Shown one piece after another: positions 9,991 through 17,497 of a DNA stretch of 64,000 nt. The first letter of the stretch is position 1; the number at the start of each line of letters is the position of its first letter. Origin of the DNA: Candidatus Mycobacterium wuenschmannii (lineage in GTDB: Bacteria > Actinomycetota > Actinomycetes > Mycobacteriales > Mycobacteriaceae); assembly GCF_030252325.1 (NCBI RefSeq), contig NZ_CP126981.1:1922001-1986000 (forward strand). The letters are read 5' to 3'. Made by a program: the position numbers and the translations under genes. Under the pieces are notes generated by a model. The model was not told the origin of the DNA and made no database searches. It saw nothing but the letters and a program-made list of their open reading frames with translations.

Positions 9991-10598
9991 GCGACGAGGA
10001 GACCACCGCCGACGTCGAGCCGACCGAAGGTGTCGAGATCGACAAGTCGGTTGAGAAGGAAGAAGACTCGACTGCGGCCGAGTCCGTCACCGGCGAGACG
10101 CTGGGCCGATCGAGCGCCATCCCGGTCGTCCCGTTGGCATTGGTACTGGGATTGCTCGCAGCCGGCGCTCTGGCCGGATGGCTGTTCTTCACGCAGTATC
10201 GGCCCGACCAGCAGACCGACAACGCGGTGGCGCAGAGCGTCGTCAACGCGGCGCGGGACGGCACGGTTGCCCTGCTGTCGTACAAGCCCGAAACGCTCGA
10301 CAACGACTTCGCGGCGGCGAAGTCGCACCTCGGCGGCGACTTCCTGAACTACTACAACGACTTCACCGAACATGTGGTGACGCCGGCCGCCAAGACGAAA
10401 GGCGTGGCGACCACCGCTCAGGTCGTCGGCGCGGCACCGGCCGAACTGCATCCCAATTCGGCGGTGGTGCTGGTCTTCGTCAATCAGGTGACGACCAGCA
10501 AGGAGCGGCCCGATCCGGCGATGACGTCGAGCGCCGTGAAGGTGTCGCTGACCAAGCTGAACGGTCAGTGGATGATCACCAAGTTCGATCCGGTCTAG
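9987..10598 (+). CDS. Mce-associated membrane protein
   Basis: A 203-residue protein with the same plan as its upstream neighbour: an acidic N-terminal tail, one transmembrane helix (VPLALVLGLLAAGALAGWLF, about residues 47-66) and an extracytoplasmic NTF2-like domain ending LNGQWMITKFDPV. It starts at a GTG overlapping the previous stop. The pair resembles the mas genes that accompany Mce lipid transporters, and heterodimer formation is plausible. Its stop abuts the stop of the convergent esterase-like gene with no spacer. Confidence 0.85.
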   Translation: MSDEETTADVEPTEGVEIDKSVEKEEDSTAAESVTGETLGRSSAIPVVPLALVLGLLAAGALAGWLFFTQYRPDQQTDNAVAQSVVNAARDGTVALLSYKPETLDNDFAAAKSHLGGDFLNYYNDFTEHVVTPAAKTKGVATTAQVVGAAPAELHPNSAVVLVFVNQVTTSKERPDPAMTSSAVKVSLTKLNGQWMITKFDPV

Positions 10599-11558
10599 CT
10601 AGACCGCGAACGACCGCCGCAGCGTCTGGGCGTGCAACGCCGTGGCCTCTCGGGAGACCACCCAGTCGGGCACCACCGAGTCGAACCCGTGGAACGTGGC
10701 GGCATTGACATGCAGTTCCGTGTGCACGTAGGCGTGCAGCAACCGGTTGGCGTAGTCGATGGCCTCGTCGCGGCACGGGTCGATCTCGGCGCAACTGATG
10801 AACGCCGGCGGTAGACCCTCCAGGTTCGCCCGGTGCGCCGGGACGTCGTGCGCCGTCGCGGCGCCGTGGCCGAGGTAGTGACCCCATGCCCGGCTCACCG
10901 CGGGACCGTTGAGGCCCGGCGTGAGCTGAAACTCGCGGCGCGACGGCGTCGCATCGGAGTCGAGCATCGGTTGATGCAGCACCTGCGCCAGGATCGTCGG
11001 GCCTTCCAGGTCGAAGGTCCGCTGGGCCAGGGCCGCGACCAGCGCCGCGCCCGCGTCCCGGCCCATCACCACGACCCGGCTGCCGTCGGCATCCAGCGCG
11101 GAGCTGTTCTCGACGGCGTGGCGAAACGCCGCCTCGACGTCGTCGAGCGCCGCCGGGCAGGGGTGCTCGGGCGCCAACCGGTAGTCGACCGACACCACCA
11201 GGCAGTGGGCGTCGCGGGCGAGTTCCACGCAGTGCCCGTGGTCGGTGTCCAGGTTGCCGGTGACGAAGCCGCCGCCGTGGGCGTAGACCACCAGGGGCGC
11301 CGCCGAGGTGACCGGGCCGCGGTAGAGCCGAACCCGTAGTTGCCCACCGGGTCCGTCGATGCTGCGGTCTTCGATCTGGACGCCTGCGGTGTCGACGGCA
11401 GCGGCGCGCTCGGCGGCAACCTGAGCAGCCCGCTGACGCTCGGCCGGCAGTGATTCGGAGTGGAATTCGGCAATGTCGAGGCCGGCCGCGGCGTCACGCA
11501 GCGTGGGGTCGATGCGGCCCAAGCCACGGGGGCGTGCGCGGTCGGTCTCAGTCGTCAT
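10599..11558 (-). CDS. HSL-type alpha/beta hydrolase lacking the catalytic serine
   Basis: A 319-residue alpha/beta-hydrolase of the hormone-sensitive-lipase type. The oxyanion motif HGGG (94-97), YRLAPEHPCP (126-135), a late Asp region (EIDPCRDEA) and His (ATFHGFDS) are present. The nucleophile elbow, normally GDSAG, reads G-R-D-A-G at 166-170, so the catalytic Ser is Asp168 (codon 11055-11057). The rest of the fold looks intact, which argues against simple decay. It may be non-hydrolytic or have another activity. It is separated from the amidohydrolase operon upstream by 34 bases. Confidence 0.82.
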   Translation of the reverse strand: MTTETDRARPRGLGRIDPTLRDAAAGLDIAEFHSESLPAERQRAAQVAAERAAAVDTAGVQIEDRSIDGPGGQLRVRLYRGPVTSAAPLVVYAHGGGFVTGNLDTDHGHCVELARDAHCLVVSVDYRLAPEHPCPAALDDVEAAFRHAVENSSALDADGSRVVVMGRDAGAALVAALAQRTFDLEGPTILAQVLHQPMLDSDATPSRREFQLTPGLNGPAVSRAWGHYLGHGAATAHDVPAHRANLEGLPPAFISCAEIDPCRDEAIDYANRLLHAYVHTELHVNAATFHGFDSVVPDWVVSREATALHAQTLRRSFAV

Positions 11559-11592
11559 GCTCTAGCCCCTCGGAGTAGTTAGGTGACCCTAT

Positions 11593-12753
11593 TTAAACGG
11601 TTGGCGGGGGGCGCTCGCCGGGCAGTGCCTTCACCGTCGGCGGCAGGCCGTACAGCTTGGTCGCGTTGCCTCGCATGATCCGCTCGCGCTGCGCCGCGGG
11701 GAACCGGTTGATCGCGTAGGTCGGGGCGTCGTAACTCCAGTGCGGATAGTCGGTCGAGAACATCAGGTTGTCGCCCATGTCCATCATCTCGACGTAGTCG
11801 CGGAACTGCTTGACGTCCGCGTCCTCCAACGGCTGGGTGGTGAACCGGACGTGCTCGCGGACGTACTCCGACGGCCGGCGCTTCACATGCGGCAGGTCGC
11901 CGCGCCGCGCTTCCCAAATGCGGTCCATCCGCGACATCACGGGCATGGCCCAGGTGAAGCCGCCCTCGACGAACACCACCCGAAGATCGGGGTGCCGGTC
12001 GAAGGCGCCGTCGAACACCAGGCTCATCAGATGCGAGACGTACAGCAGCGGCCACGACGCGAAGAAGTCGTGCCAGTGCGCCGGGTTGCCGACCGGGAAT
12101 ATCGGAATCAACTCGAACGGCGTCTGCCCCATCAAATGGGTGGCCACCGGCAGACCATTGGCCGACGCCGCTTTGTACAGCGGGTCGAAATGTTTGTTGC
12201 CGAAGGGGATTCCGCGGGTTTGCGGCGTCATCAGCACCTGGGCCATGTAGGGGTGGCCCGCCCAGCGCTGCACTTCTCGCGCCGCCATCTCCGGCGCCTG
12301 CGCGGTGACGCTGATCGATCCGCGCCAGCGGCCGTGGGCGTTGTTGCGCTCGAGCCAGACATCGGCGAGCCAGTCGTTGTAGGTCGACTTCAGCACGTGT
12401 TCGGCTTGCGGCAACTGCGCGTCGCACATCGGCTCGAGGGTCGCGATGCTGACCCCGGCGTCGACGAGCAACTGCTTGGCGGCGTAGTCGGGATCGGTGC
12501 CGGCGAAGCCGCCGCCGGGCGGCGCGGCGTCGACGCGCATCGACATCGTCTTGTACGAGTCCGGGGTGTCGTAGAAGTGCGGCAGCGGTGTGACGGCGTT
12601 GCCGGTCGGCCAGATCTTGTCGACCCACTCCGCCGGCGCGTAAGACTTGAGGACGTCAGCCGAGACCGGCATCGGGTGCACGTCGGTGTCGACGATCGCA
12701 ACCGCGATCTCATCGCTCTCGGTGTGCGGTTCGGCCCGCTCGATGATGGTCAT
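11593..12753 (-). CDS. Amidohydrolase-2 family protein (COG2159-like TIM barrel)
   Basis: A 386-residue metal-dependent TIM-barrel protein starting MTIIERAEPH. Metal-site features are present: VDTDVHPMP near the N terminus, a barrel His in ATHLMGQ, and the late Asp in FSTDYPHWSYD. The family includes non-oxidative decarboxylases (ACMSD, gamma-resorcylate decarboxylase) and hydrolases acting on ring-cleavage products. The ATG overlaps the stop of the paralogous amidohydrolase gene by ATGA. The reaction is not known; a decarboxylase or C-C hydrolase role in a ring-degradation pathway is plausible. Confidence 0.85.
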   Translation of the reverse strand: MTIIERAEPHTESDEIAVAIVDTDVHPMPVSADVLKSYAPAEWVDKIWPTGNAVTPLPHFYDTPDSYKTMSMRVDAAPPGGGFAGTDPDYAAKQLLVDAGVSIATLEPMCDAQLPQAEHVLKSTYNDWLADVWLERNNAHGRWRGSISVTAQAPEMAAREVQRWAGHPYMAQVLMTPQTRGIPFGNKHFDPLYKAASANGLPVATHLMGQTPFELIPIFPVGNPAHWHDFFASWPLLYVSHLMSLVFDGAFDRHPDLRVVFVEGGFTWAMPVMSRMDRIWEARRGDLPHVKRRPSEYVREHVRFTTQPLEDADVKQFRDYVEMMDMGDNLMFSTDYPHWSYDAPTYAINRFPAAQRERIMRGNATKLYGLPPTVKALPGERPPPTV

Positions 12754-13802
12754 CCAGTACTCCCCTCGGCGGGTTCGTGAAGTCCATAGAGCTCGGCGGC
12801 GTTTCGCCACAGCACGGCGGCGCGCTGGGCGTCGTCCAAACCGCCCGCGGCGTCCTCGGGCGTCGACATCGACCAGTGCGGGTAGCCCGATCCGTACATC
12901 AGCAGATCGGCCTTGCCGGAGAACTCCATCCAGCGCTGCATCTGGTCGAGGTCGGTCGGCCCGTCGAGGGACGACGAGCAGAACCGGACATGGCCGGGCA
13001 GGTACTCGCTGGGATAGCGGTCGACCCACGGGGTCTGGTCACGCATAGACAGCCAGAACGTGTCGAGCCGCCACATCAGCGGCGTGAGAATGTCGTAGCC
13101 GCCGTCGGCGAAGACAAATCGGAGGCCGGGGTGCCGGCCGAACATGCCCTCGACGACCAGCGTCGCGAGGTGGACGAAGTAGTTCAGCGGCATGAAGGAC
13201 GCGTAGCCGGGATAGGTGCCGGCGTGCCCGGCGAAGGTCGGCGCGTAATCGACCCCATTGCCGCCGTTGATGTGGACGGCCACCGGAAGCCCGTGTGCCG
13301 CAGCGGCTTCCCAGATCGGCTCGAATTGCGGCTTGCCGTACGGCTCGCGCGACTGCATCGGGACACCGACCTGGACCAGCTTGGGATGCACCGCCAGTCG
13401 TTCGATCTCAGCCACCGCTCCGCGCGGGTCTTCGGGGTTCACCCGGATGGTGCCGAGGAAGCGGTTAGTGGTGTCCGGTTCGAGCCAGCGATCCAGCAGC
13501 CAGTCGTTGACCGCGGCGCAGATCCGGCTGTTGAGCAGGTAGTCAGCAATGTTGCCGCGGGTCAACGGGTTCAGCACCGCGTAGTCGACGCCGGCATCGT
13601 CGAACAGGTGCCGGGCCACTGTCTCGCGATCCGACCCCGGATAGTGCTCGCCGTACAGGTCTTCGCGGTAGTTGCCGCCCGGCGCCTGGTACCACTGCTG
13701 CTCCACGTCAGGGATAGATCGCAGCTTGTGCGCGGCCGGTAGGTAGCGCCGTATTTCGGCGTTATAGCGAAAATGCGGCTGGACATTTGTGTCGATGATC
13801 AT
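12750..13802 (-). CDS. Amidohydrolase-2 family paralog with degenerate metal site
   Basis: A 350-residue TIM-barrel protein clearly related to the adjacent amidohydrolase (shared NDWL.D.WLE, AVHING/ATHLMG and YPHWS blocks). Metal ligands differ: the N-terminal motif reads DTNVQPH, with Gln8 at a usual His, and the late metal Asp in S-D-Y-P-H is Gly306 (G-S-G-Y-P-H). The ATG at 13802 overlaps the stop of the Rieske ferredoxin gene and the 3' end overlaps its paralog, so the three genes are translationally coupled. It may be a non-catalytic partner subunit of the neighbouring amidohydrolase (inference). Confidence 0.82.
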   Translation of the reverse strand: MIIDTNVQPHFRYNAEIRRYLPAAHKLRSIPDVEQQWYQAPGGNYREDLYGEHYPGSDRETVARHLFDDAGVDYAVLNPLTRGNIADYLLNSRICAAVNDWLLDRWLEPDTTNRFLGTIRVNPEDPRGAVAEIERLAVHPKLVQVGVPMQSREPYGKPQFEPIWEAAAAHGLPVAVHINGGNGVDYAPTFAGHAGTYPGYASFMPLNYFVHLATLVVEGMFGRHPGLRFVFADGGYDILTPLMWRLDTFWLSMRDQTPWVDRYPSEYLPGHVRFCSSSLDGPTDLDQMQRWMEFSGKADLLMYGSGYPHWSMSTPEDAAGGLDDAQRAAVLWRNAAELYGLHEPAEGSTG

Positions 13803-14158
13803 GCGGTCAGGTACACCTTCCCGTCGGCGACATCGACGTCGTAGGTGCGGATCCGCCGCTTCGGATCGGCCAGGTTCTGTCCCGTTGTGACGTCGAATTC
13901 CCAATTGTGCCAAGGGCATCGGACGATCTGGCCGTCCTTGACACGCTTGAGCCCACCCGGCTCGTCGGGATCGAATTCGTTCGTGCCGCCCAGCAGGCCC
14001 TCGCACAGCGGCGCGCCTTCGTGCGAGCAGTAGTTGACGATCGCGTGCACCGTGCCGGCGACGTTGTACACGCCGACACCGAACTTGCCGACGTCGACCA
14101 GTTTCATGGCGCCCGGCGGCAATTCGTCGAGCGAACAGACAAGTCGACGTTCAGCCAC
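13799..14158 (-). CDS. Rieske [2Fe-2S] ferredoxin-like protein
   Basis: A 119-residue single-domain Rieske protein. The cluster ligands are C-S-H in NYCSHEGAP and C-P-W-H in VRCPWHNWEFD. The two ligand pairs are separated by 34 residues, longer than the 16-17 usual in oxygenase ferredoxins, because of an insert rich in Gly, Asp and Pro. It is the first gene of the minus-strand amidohydrolase operon and overlaps the next start. It could deliver electrons to a P450 or oxygenase encoded nearby. A 19-bp dyad sits 7 bases upstream of the start. Confidence 0.88.
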   Translation of the reverse strand: MAERRLVCSLDELPPGAMKLVDVGKFGVGVYNVAGTVHAIVNYCSHEGAPLCEGLLGGTNEFDPDEPGGLKRVKDGQIVRCPWHNWEFDVTTGQNLADPKRRIRTYDVDVADGKVYLTA

Positions 14159-14164
14159 GTTAGA

Positions 14165-14183
14165 TACTGTCCTCGTTACGGTA
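14165..14183. promoter_or_regulatory. 19-bp dyad, site B
   Basis: The sequence TACTGTCCTCGTTACGGTA matches 12 of 14 fixed consensus positions, with a perfect right arm. It lies between the Rieske ferredoxin gene (minus, start 14158) and the P450 gene (plus, start 14258). It overlaps an 11-base inverted repeat, GTTACGGTAAC (14175-14185). Confidence 0.6.
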
Positions 14184-14257
14184 ACCGCCTACAAGCCATT
14201 GGGCTTCGTTGCTATTTATATTATGATAACGAGATACCCGGTCACGAAGGAGCGGCA

Positions 14258-15481
14258 ATGACGCTGCGCACCGAACAGTCCGATGTTGGTGATCAGCCGG
14301 TCGTCCTCGACACCACCGGCGAGACCAGCCCCTACCCGTACTTCGAGTACATGCGCCGCACCGATCCGGTGTTTCACGGCACGTTCATGGAGAACGATTT
14401 GATGCCGCCGGAACTCAAGGCGGACGACGAATGGGTGCTCTTCGGGTATGACGGCGTCTACCAGGGGTTCCGCGACGAGAAGGCATTCACGTCCGCCGCC
14501 TACGACAAGACCATCGGCCTGGTGATGGGCCACACCATCCTGGCGATGGAAGGCAAAGAGCACCACGACCACCGCAGCCTGGTGGCGAAGGCCTTCCGCG
14601 CGACCGCACTGCAGCGGTGGGAGCCCTCGGTTGTCGGACCCGTGTGCAACCAACTGGTCGACGAGATTAAGGCCGACGGTCACGCTGACCTGGTGAAGGC
14701 GTTGACCTTCGAGTTCCCCACCCGGATCATCTCCGAGCTGCTCGGCCTGCCCCGCGAAGACCTCGACATGTTCCGCCGACTTTCCCTCGGCCTCATCTCC
14801 ATTCAGACCGATATCGAGGCGGGGTTGATCGCCGCCGGAGAGTTGCACACCTACTTCTCCGACCAGGTGGCGCAGCGCCGCCGCAAGCCGACCAACGACA
14901 TCATCGGCGACCTGTGCACCGCGGAGATCGACGGCGAGAAACTCGACGACGAGGCGATCATCGCGTTCCTGCGGCTGCTGCTGCCCGCGGGGTTGGAGAC
15001 CACGTATCGGTCGTCGGGCAACCTGCTCTACCTTCTGCTGACGCATCCCGAGCAGCTCGCAATGGTTCAGAAGGATCGCTCGCTGATACCGGCCGCGATG
15101 GAAGAGGGGCTGCGCGTCGAGACCCCGCTGACCATGGTCATGCGCACCACGACCCGCGACGTCGAGATCAGCGGGACGACGATCCCGGCCGGCGCTCAAG
15201 TCGACATGTGTATGGGGTCTGCCAACCGGGACGCGAGCCGCTGGAAGGATCCCAACACCTTCGACATCACGCGGCCCCGCCAGGCGCACATCGCGTTTGC
15301 CGGCGGTATTCATATGTGTCTCGGAATGCATCTGGCGCGCTTGGAAACTCGCGTGATGCTGGAAAGCCTGCTCGATCGCGTAGAGAACCTCAGGCTCGAG
15401 CCCGACGACGAGACCCGGATCGTCGGCGTGACGTTCCGCTCTCCCAACAGCCTGCCGGTGTCGTTCACCCCGGTCGCATGA
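14258..15481 (+). CDS. Cytochrome P450
   Basis: A 407-residue soluble bacterial P450. The I-helix motif PAGLETTYRS, the K-helix E-G-L-R (EEGLRVETP) and the heme loop FAGGIHMCLGMHLARLE with its Cys ligand are all intact. The ATG at 14258 has the Shine-Dalgarno GAAGGAGC. It closely resembles the P450 at 45342: both share the unusual TYRSSGNLLYLLLTHPEQ stretch after the I-helix. It is coupled by ATGA to the downstream alcohol dehydrogenase, which suggests hydroxylation followed by alcohol oxidation. Substrate is unknown. Confidence 0.95.
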   Translation: MTLRTEQSDVGDQPVVLDTTGETSPYPYFEYMRRTDPVFHGTFMENDLMPPELKADDEWVLFGYDGVYQGFRDEKAFTSAAYDKTIGLVMGHTILAMEGKEHHDHRSLVAKAFRATALQRWEPSVVGPVCNQLVDEIKADGHADLVKALTFEFPTRIISELLGLPREDLDMFRRLSLGLISIQTDIEAGLIAAGELHTYFSDQVAQRRRKPTNDIIGDLCTAEIDGEKLDDEAIIAFLRLLLPAGLETTYRSSGNLLYLLLTHPEQLAMVQKDRSLIPAAMEEGLRVETPLTMVMRTTTRDVEISGTTIPAGAQVDMCMGSANRDASRWKDPNTFDITRPRQAHIAFAGGIHMCLGMHLARLETRVMLESLLDRVENLRLEPDDETRIVGVTFRSPNSLPVSFTPVA

Positions 15482-16635
15482 AAAGCCGCGGCGCGATCCT
15501 GCACGACGTCGGCGGGCCGTGGTCTGTCGAGGAATTCGAGCTCGATCCCCCGAAGGCCGGCGAGGTCTTGGTCAAGATGGCTGCCGCCGGTCTGTGCCAC
15601 TCCGACGACCACATCCTCAAGGGCGATATGTCCGCGCCCAACGAGGTGATGAAGTCGATGGGCCTGCCCTCGATGTTCCCGATGATCGGCGGGCACGAGG
15701 GTTCTGGCATCGTGCAGGAAGTGGGGCCCGGCGTCACCGACTACGCCCCGGGCGACCACGTGGTGATGTCGTTCGTCGCGGCGTGCGGCCAATGCCGTTG
15801 GTGCGCAACCGGAGCCGAGTACATCTGCGACGCCGGCATCGGAACCATGATCCCGGGGATGCCCACCGACGGCACCTTCCGCCACCACACCTCGGACGGG
15901 CGCGACCTGGGCCACCTAGCCAAGGTCGGGACCTTCGCCGAACACACTGTCGCGTCGACCAATTCGTTGGTGAAGGTCGAGCCGCATCTGCCGTTGGTGC
16001 CGATCGCATTGTTGTCATGCGCCATTCCGACCGGTTACGGATCGGTGTCCAACCGCTCGAACATGCGCGCCGGTGACACCGTCGTGGTGATCGGCGTCGG
16101 CGGCATCGGCACGGCCGCGATCCAGAGCGCCCGGATCAACGGCGCCGCGCAGATCGTCGCCGTCGATCCCGTTGAGTTCAAACAGAAGTCGGCACTGCGC
16201 TTCGGTGCGACGCATACCGCCGCGTCGGCCGAAGAGGCGATGGATCTGGTGCGTGGCCTGACCTTGGGCGTGATGGCCGACGCGGTGGTGGTGTCCCCGT
16301 CGTTGATGAGCCGCGAGGACGTCCGCGACGGAGTCGCACTGACCCGCAAGGGCGGCACCTGTGTGCTCACCGGGATGACGTCGCAGCTGACCCAGTCGGT
16401 CAAGATCAATCTGCAGGACTTCATCCTGATGAACAAGACGTTGGCGGGCACCATCTTCGGCTCGTGCAACATGAAGTCCGACATCGCCCAGTTGGCGAAG
16501 CTCTACCAGAGCGGGCAGTTGCTGCTCGACGAGATGATCACCCGGCGGTACCGTCTCGACCAGATCAACGAGGCCTACGCAGATCTGCTCAACGGTGAAA
16601 TCGTCCGCGGCATAATCGATTACGGGACGGCCTAG
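15478..16635 (+). CDS. Zinc alcohol dehydrogenase of the NDMA-dependent (mycofactocin-linked) type
   Basis: A 385-residue medium-chain dehydrogenase. The catalytic zinc ligands are in GLCHSDDH and GGHEGSG. The structural zinc site has four Cys in ACGQCRWCATGAEYIC, and the nucleotide fold is VIGVGGIGTAAIQ. The start MKSRGAILHDVGGPW and the insertion after GDMSAPNEVMKS match the NDMA-dependent family, whose tightly bound NAD is recycled by mycofactocin in related enzymes. It is coupled to the P450 upstream and probably oxidises the hydroxylated product (inference). Confidence 0.92.
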   Translation: MKSRGAILHDVGGPWSVEEFELDPPKAGEVLVKMAAAGLCHSDDHILKGDMSAPNEVMKSMGLPSMFPMIGGHEGSGIVQEVGPGVTDYAPGDHVVMSFVAACGQCRWCATGAEYICDAGIGTMIPGMPTDGTFRHHTSDGRDLGHLAKVGTFAEHTVASTNSLVKVEPHLPLVPIALLSCAIPTGYGSVSNRSNMRAGDTVVVIGVGGIGTAAIQSARINGAAQIVAVDPVEFKQKSALRFGATHTAASAEEAMDLVRGLTLGVMADAVVVSPSLMSREDVRDGVALTRKGGTCVLTGMTSQLTQSVKINLQDFILMNKTLAGTIFGSCNMKSDIAQLAKLYQSGQLLLDEMITRRYRLDQINEAYADLLNGEIVRGIIDYGTA

Positions 16636-16636
16636 C

Positions 16637-17371
16637 CTGCCGGCTCTCGTTCTCGTCCACGGCGGCGAGCACTCGGCGGACTGCTGGGACTTAGTTGTCA
16701 ACGAACTACGTCTCTTGGCGCCGTCGTTGCCGGTGCTAGCGGTGGACATGCCCGGCCATGGCGCAGTGCCCGGCGACCTGACGACGGTCGGTATCGCGGA
16801 ATGCGTGCGGTCGGCGGTCTCGCAAGTGGATGCCGCAGGGTTGAACGAGGTGATCGTGGTTGGGCATTCGCTGGCCGGGCTGACAGTGCCCGGAATGGTT
16901 GCCGCGCTGGGGTCGTCGCGGGTGCGGGAGATGGTGTTGGCTGCAGCCTGTGTGCCGGCCCAAGGCACGGCGATTGTCGACACTCTCGTCGGGCCGCTGG
17001 CCTGGTACGTGCGGCGTGCGGTGCGGCTGCGCAAGTCGCCGTCGGTGACGCCGAACCTGTTGAGCCGCTTGATCTTCTGCAACGGTATGACGCGAGCGCA
17101 ACGCCGCTACGCGCTGTCGCGGATTCACCCGGAGGCGGTAACGGTGATCGCCGAGGCGGTCGATCGCAGCGACCTGCCCGCCGACGTTCCGCGGACCTGG
17201 ATTCTGACGCTGCGCGATCACGCGCTGTTTCGCAGGACGCAGTTGCGCAGCATCGAAGCGCTCGGCGGGGTACAGACGCTGATTCCCGTCGATACCTGCC
17301 ACGACCTGATGATCAGCGAGCCGCGGCTGGTCGCGGAGATACTGCTCGAGCGGTGTCGGTTGTACTCCTGA
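16637..17371 (+). CDS. Alpha/beta hydrolase, probable CTG start
   Basis: A roughly 244-residue alpha/beta-hydrolase. The frame encodes [17 protein letters not shown] (oxyanion strand), VDMPGHG, the nucleophile elbow VVGHSLAG and a late catalytic His in VDTCHDLMI. The first ATG/GTG/TTG-type start in frame is TTG 16715, which would delete the HGG oxyanion strand. The frame is closed upstream by a stop at 16613. The only start options that keep the domain are CTG 16637, two bases after the dehydrogenase stop, or ATT 16619. CTG 16637 is chosen. It is the third gene of the P450/dehydrogenase operon. Substrate is unknown. Confidence 0.75.
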   Translation: MPALVLVHGGEHSADCWDLVVNELRLLAPSLPVLAVDMPGHGAVPGDLTTVGIAECVRSAVSQVDAAGLNEVIVVGHSLAGLTVPGMVAALGSSRVREMVLAAACVPAQGTAIVDTLVGPLAWYVRRAVRLRKSPSVTPNLLSRLIFCNGMTRAQRRYALSRIHPEAVTVIAEAVDRSDLPADVPRTWILTLRDHALFRRTQLRSIEALGGVQTLIPVDTCHDLMISEPRLVAEILLERCRLYS

Positions 17372-17481
17372 GGCCGCGCAGTCACCTGGCCCGCGGCCAC
17401 CCCGGCCCGCGAAATCACTTGTGTCACTGTGGTTTCGCCTGTGGACAACTTTCTGCACGTGTCAGAGTCTTTGGCTATCAT

Positions 17482-17497
17482 TCGAACATGCGTTCTA
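17482..17497. promoter_or_regulatory. Putative LexA/SOS box overlapping the HNH gene start
   Basis: TCGAAC-ATGC-GTTCTA matches the mycobacterial SOS box TCGAAC-N4-GTTCGA at 11 of 12 fixed positions. The ATG start of the DUF222/HNH gene is inside the spacer, so LexA binding would block transcription right at the translation start. Several 13E12-family genes in M. tuberculosis are reported to carry such boxes (from memory). Confidence 0.7.

Noticed and set aside
16715..16717. TTG as start of the alpha/beta hydrolase
   Set aside because: It would remove the VLVHGG oxyanion strand that is clearly encoded upstream in the same frame.
16801..17487. N-terminal extension of the HNH protein to 682 residues
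   Set aside because: The extra part overlaps the hydrolase gene in another frame and has no 13E12 similarity; the family start is at 17488.
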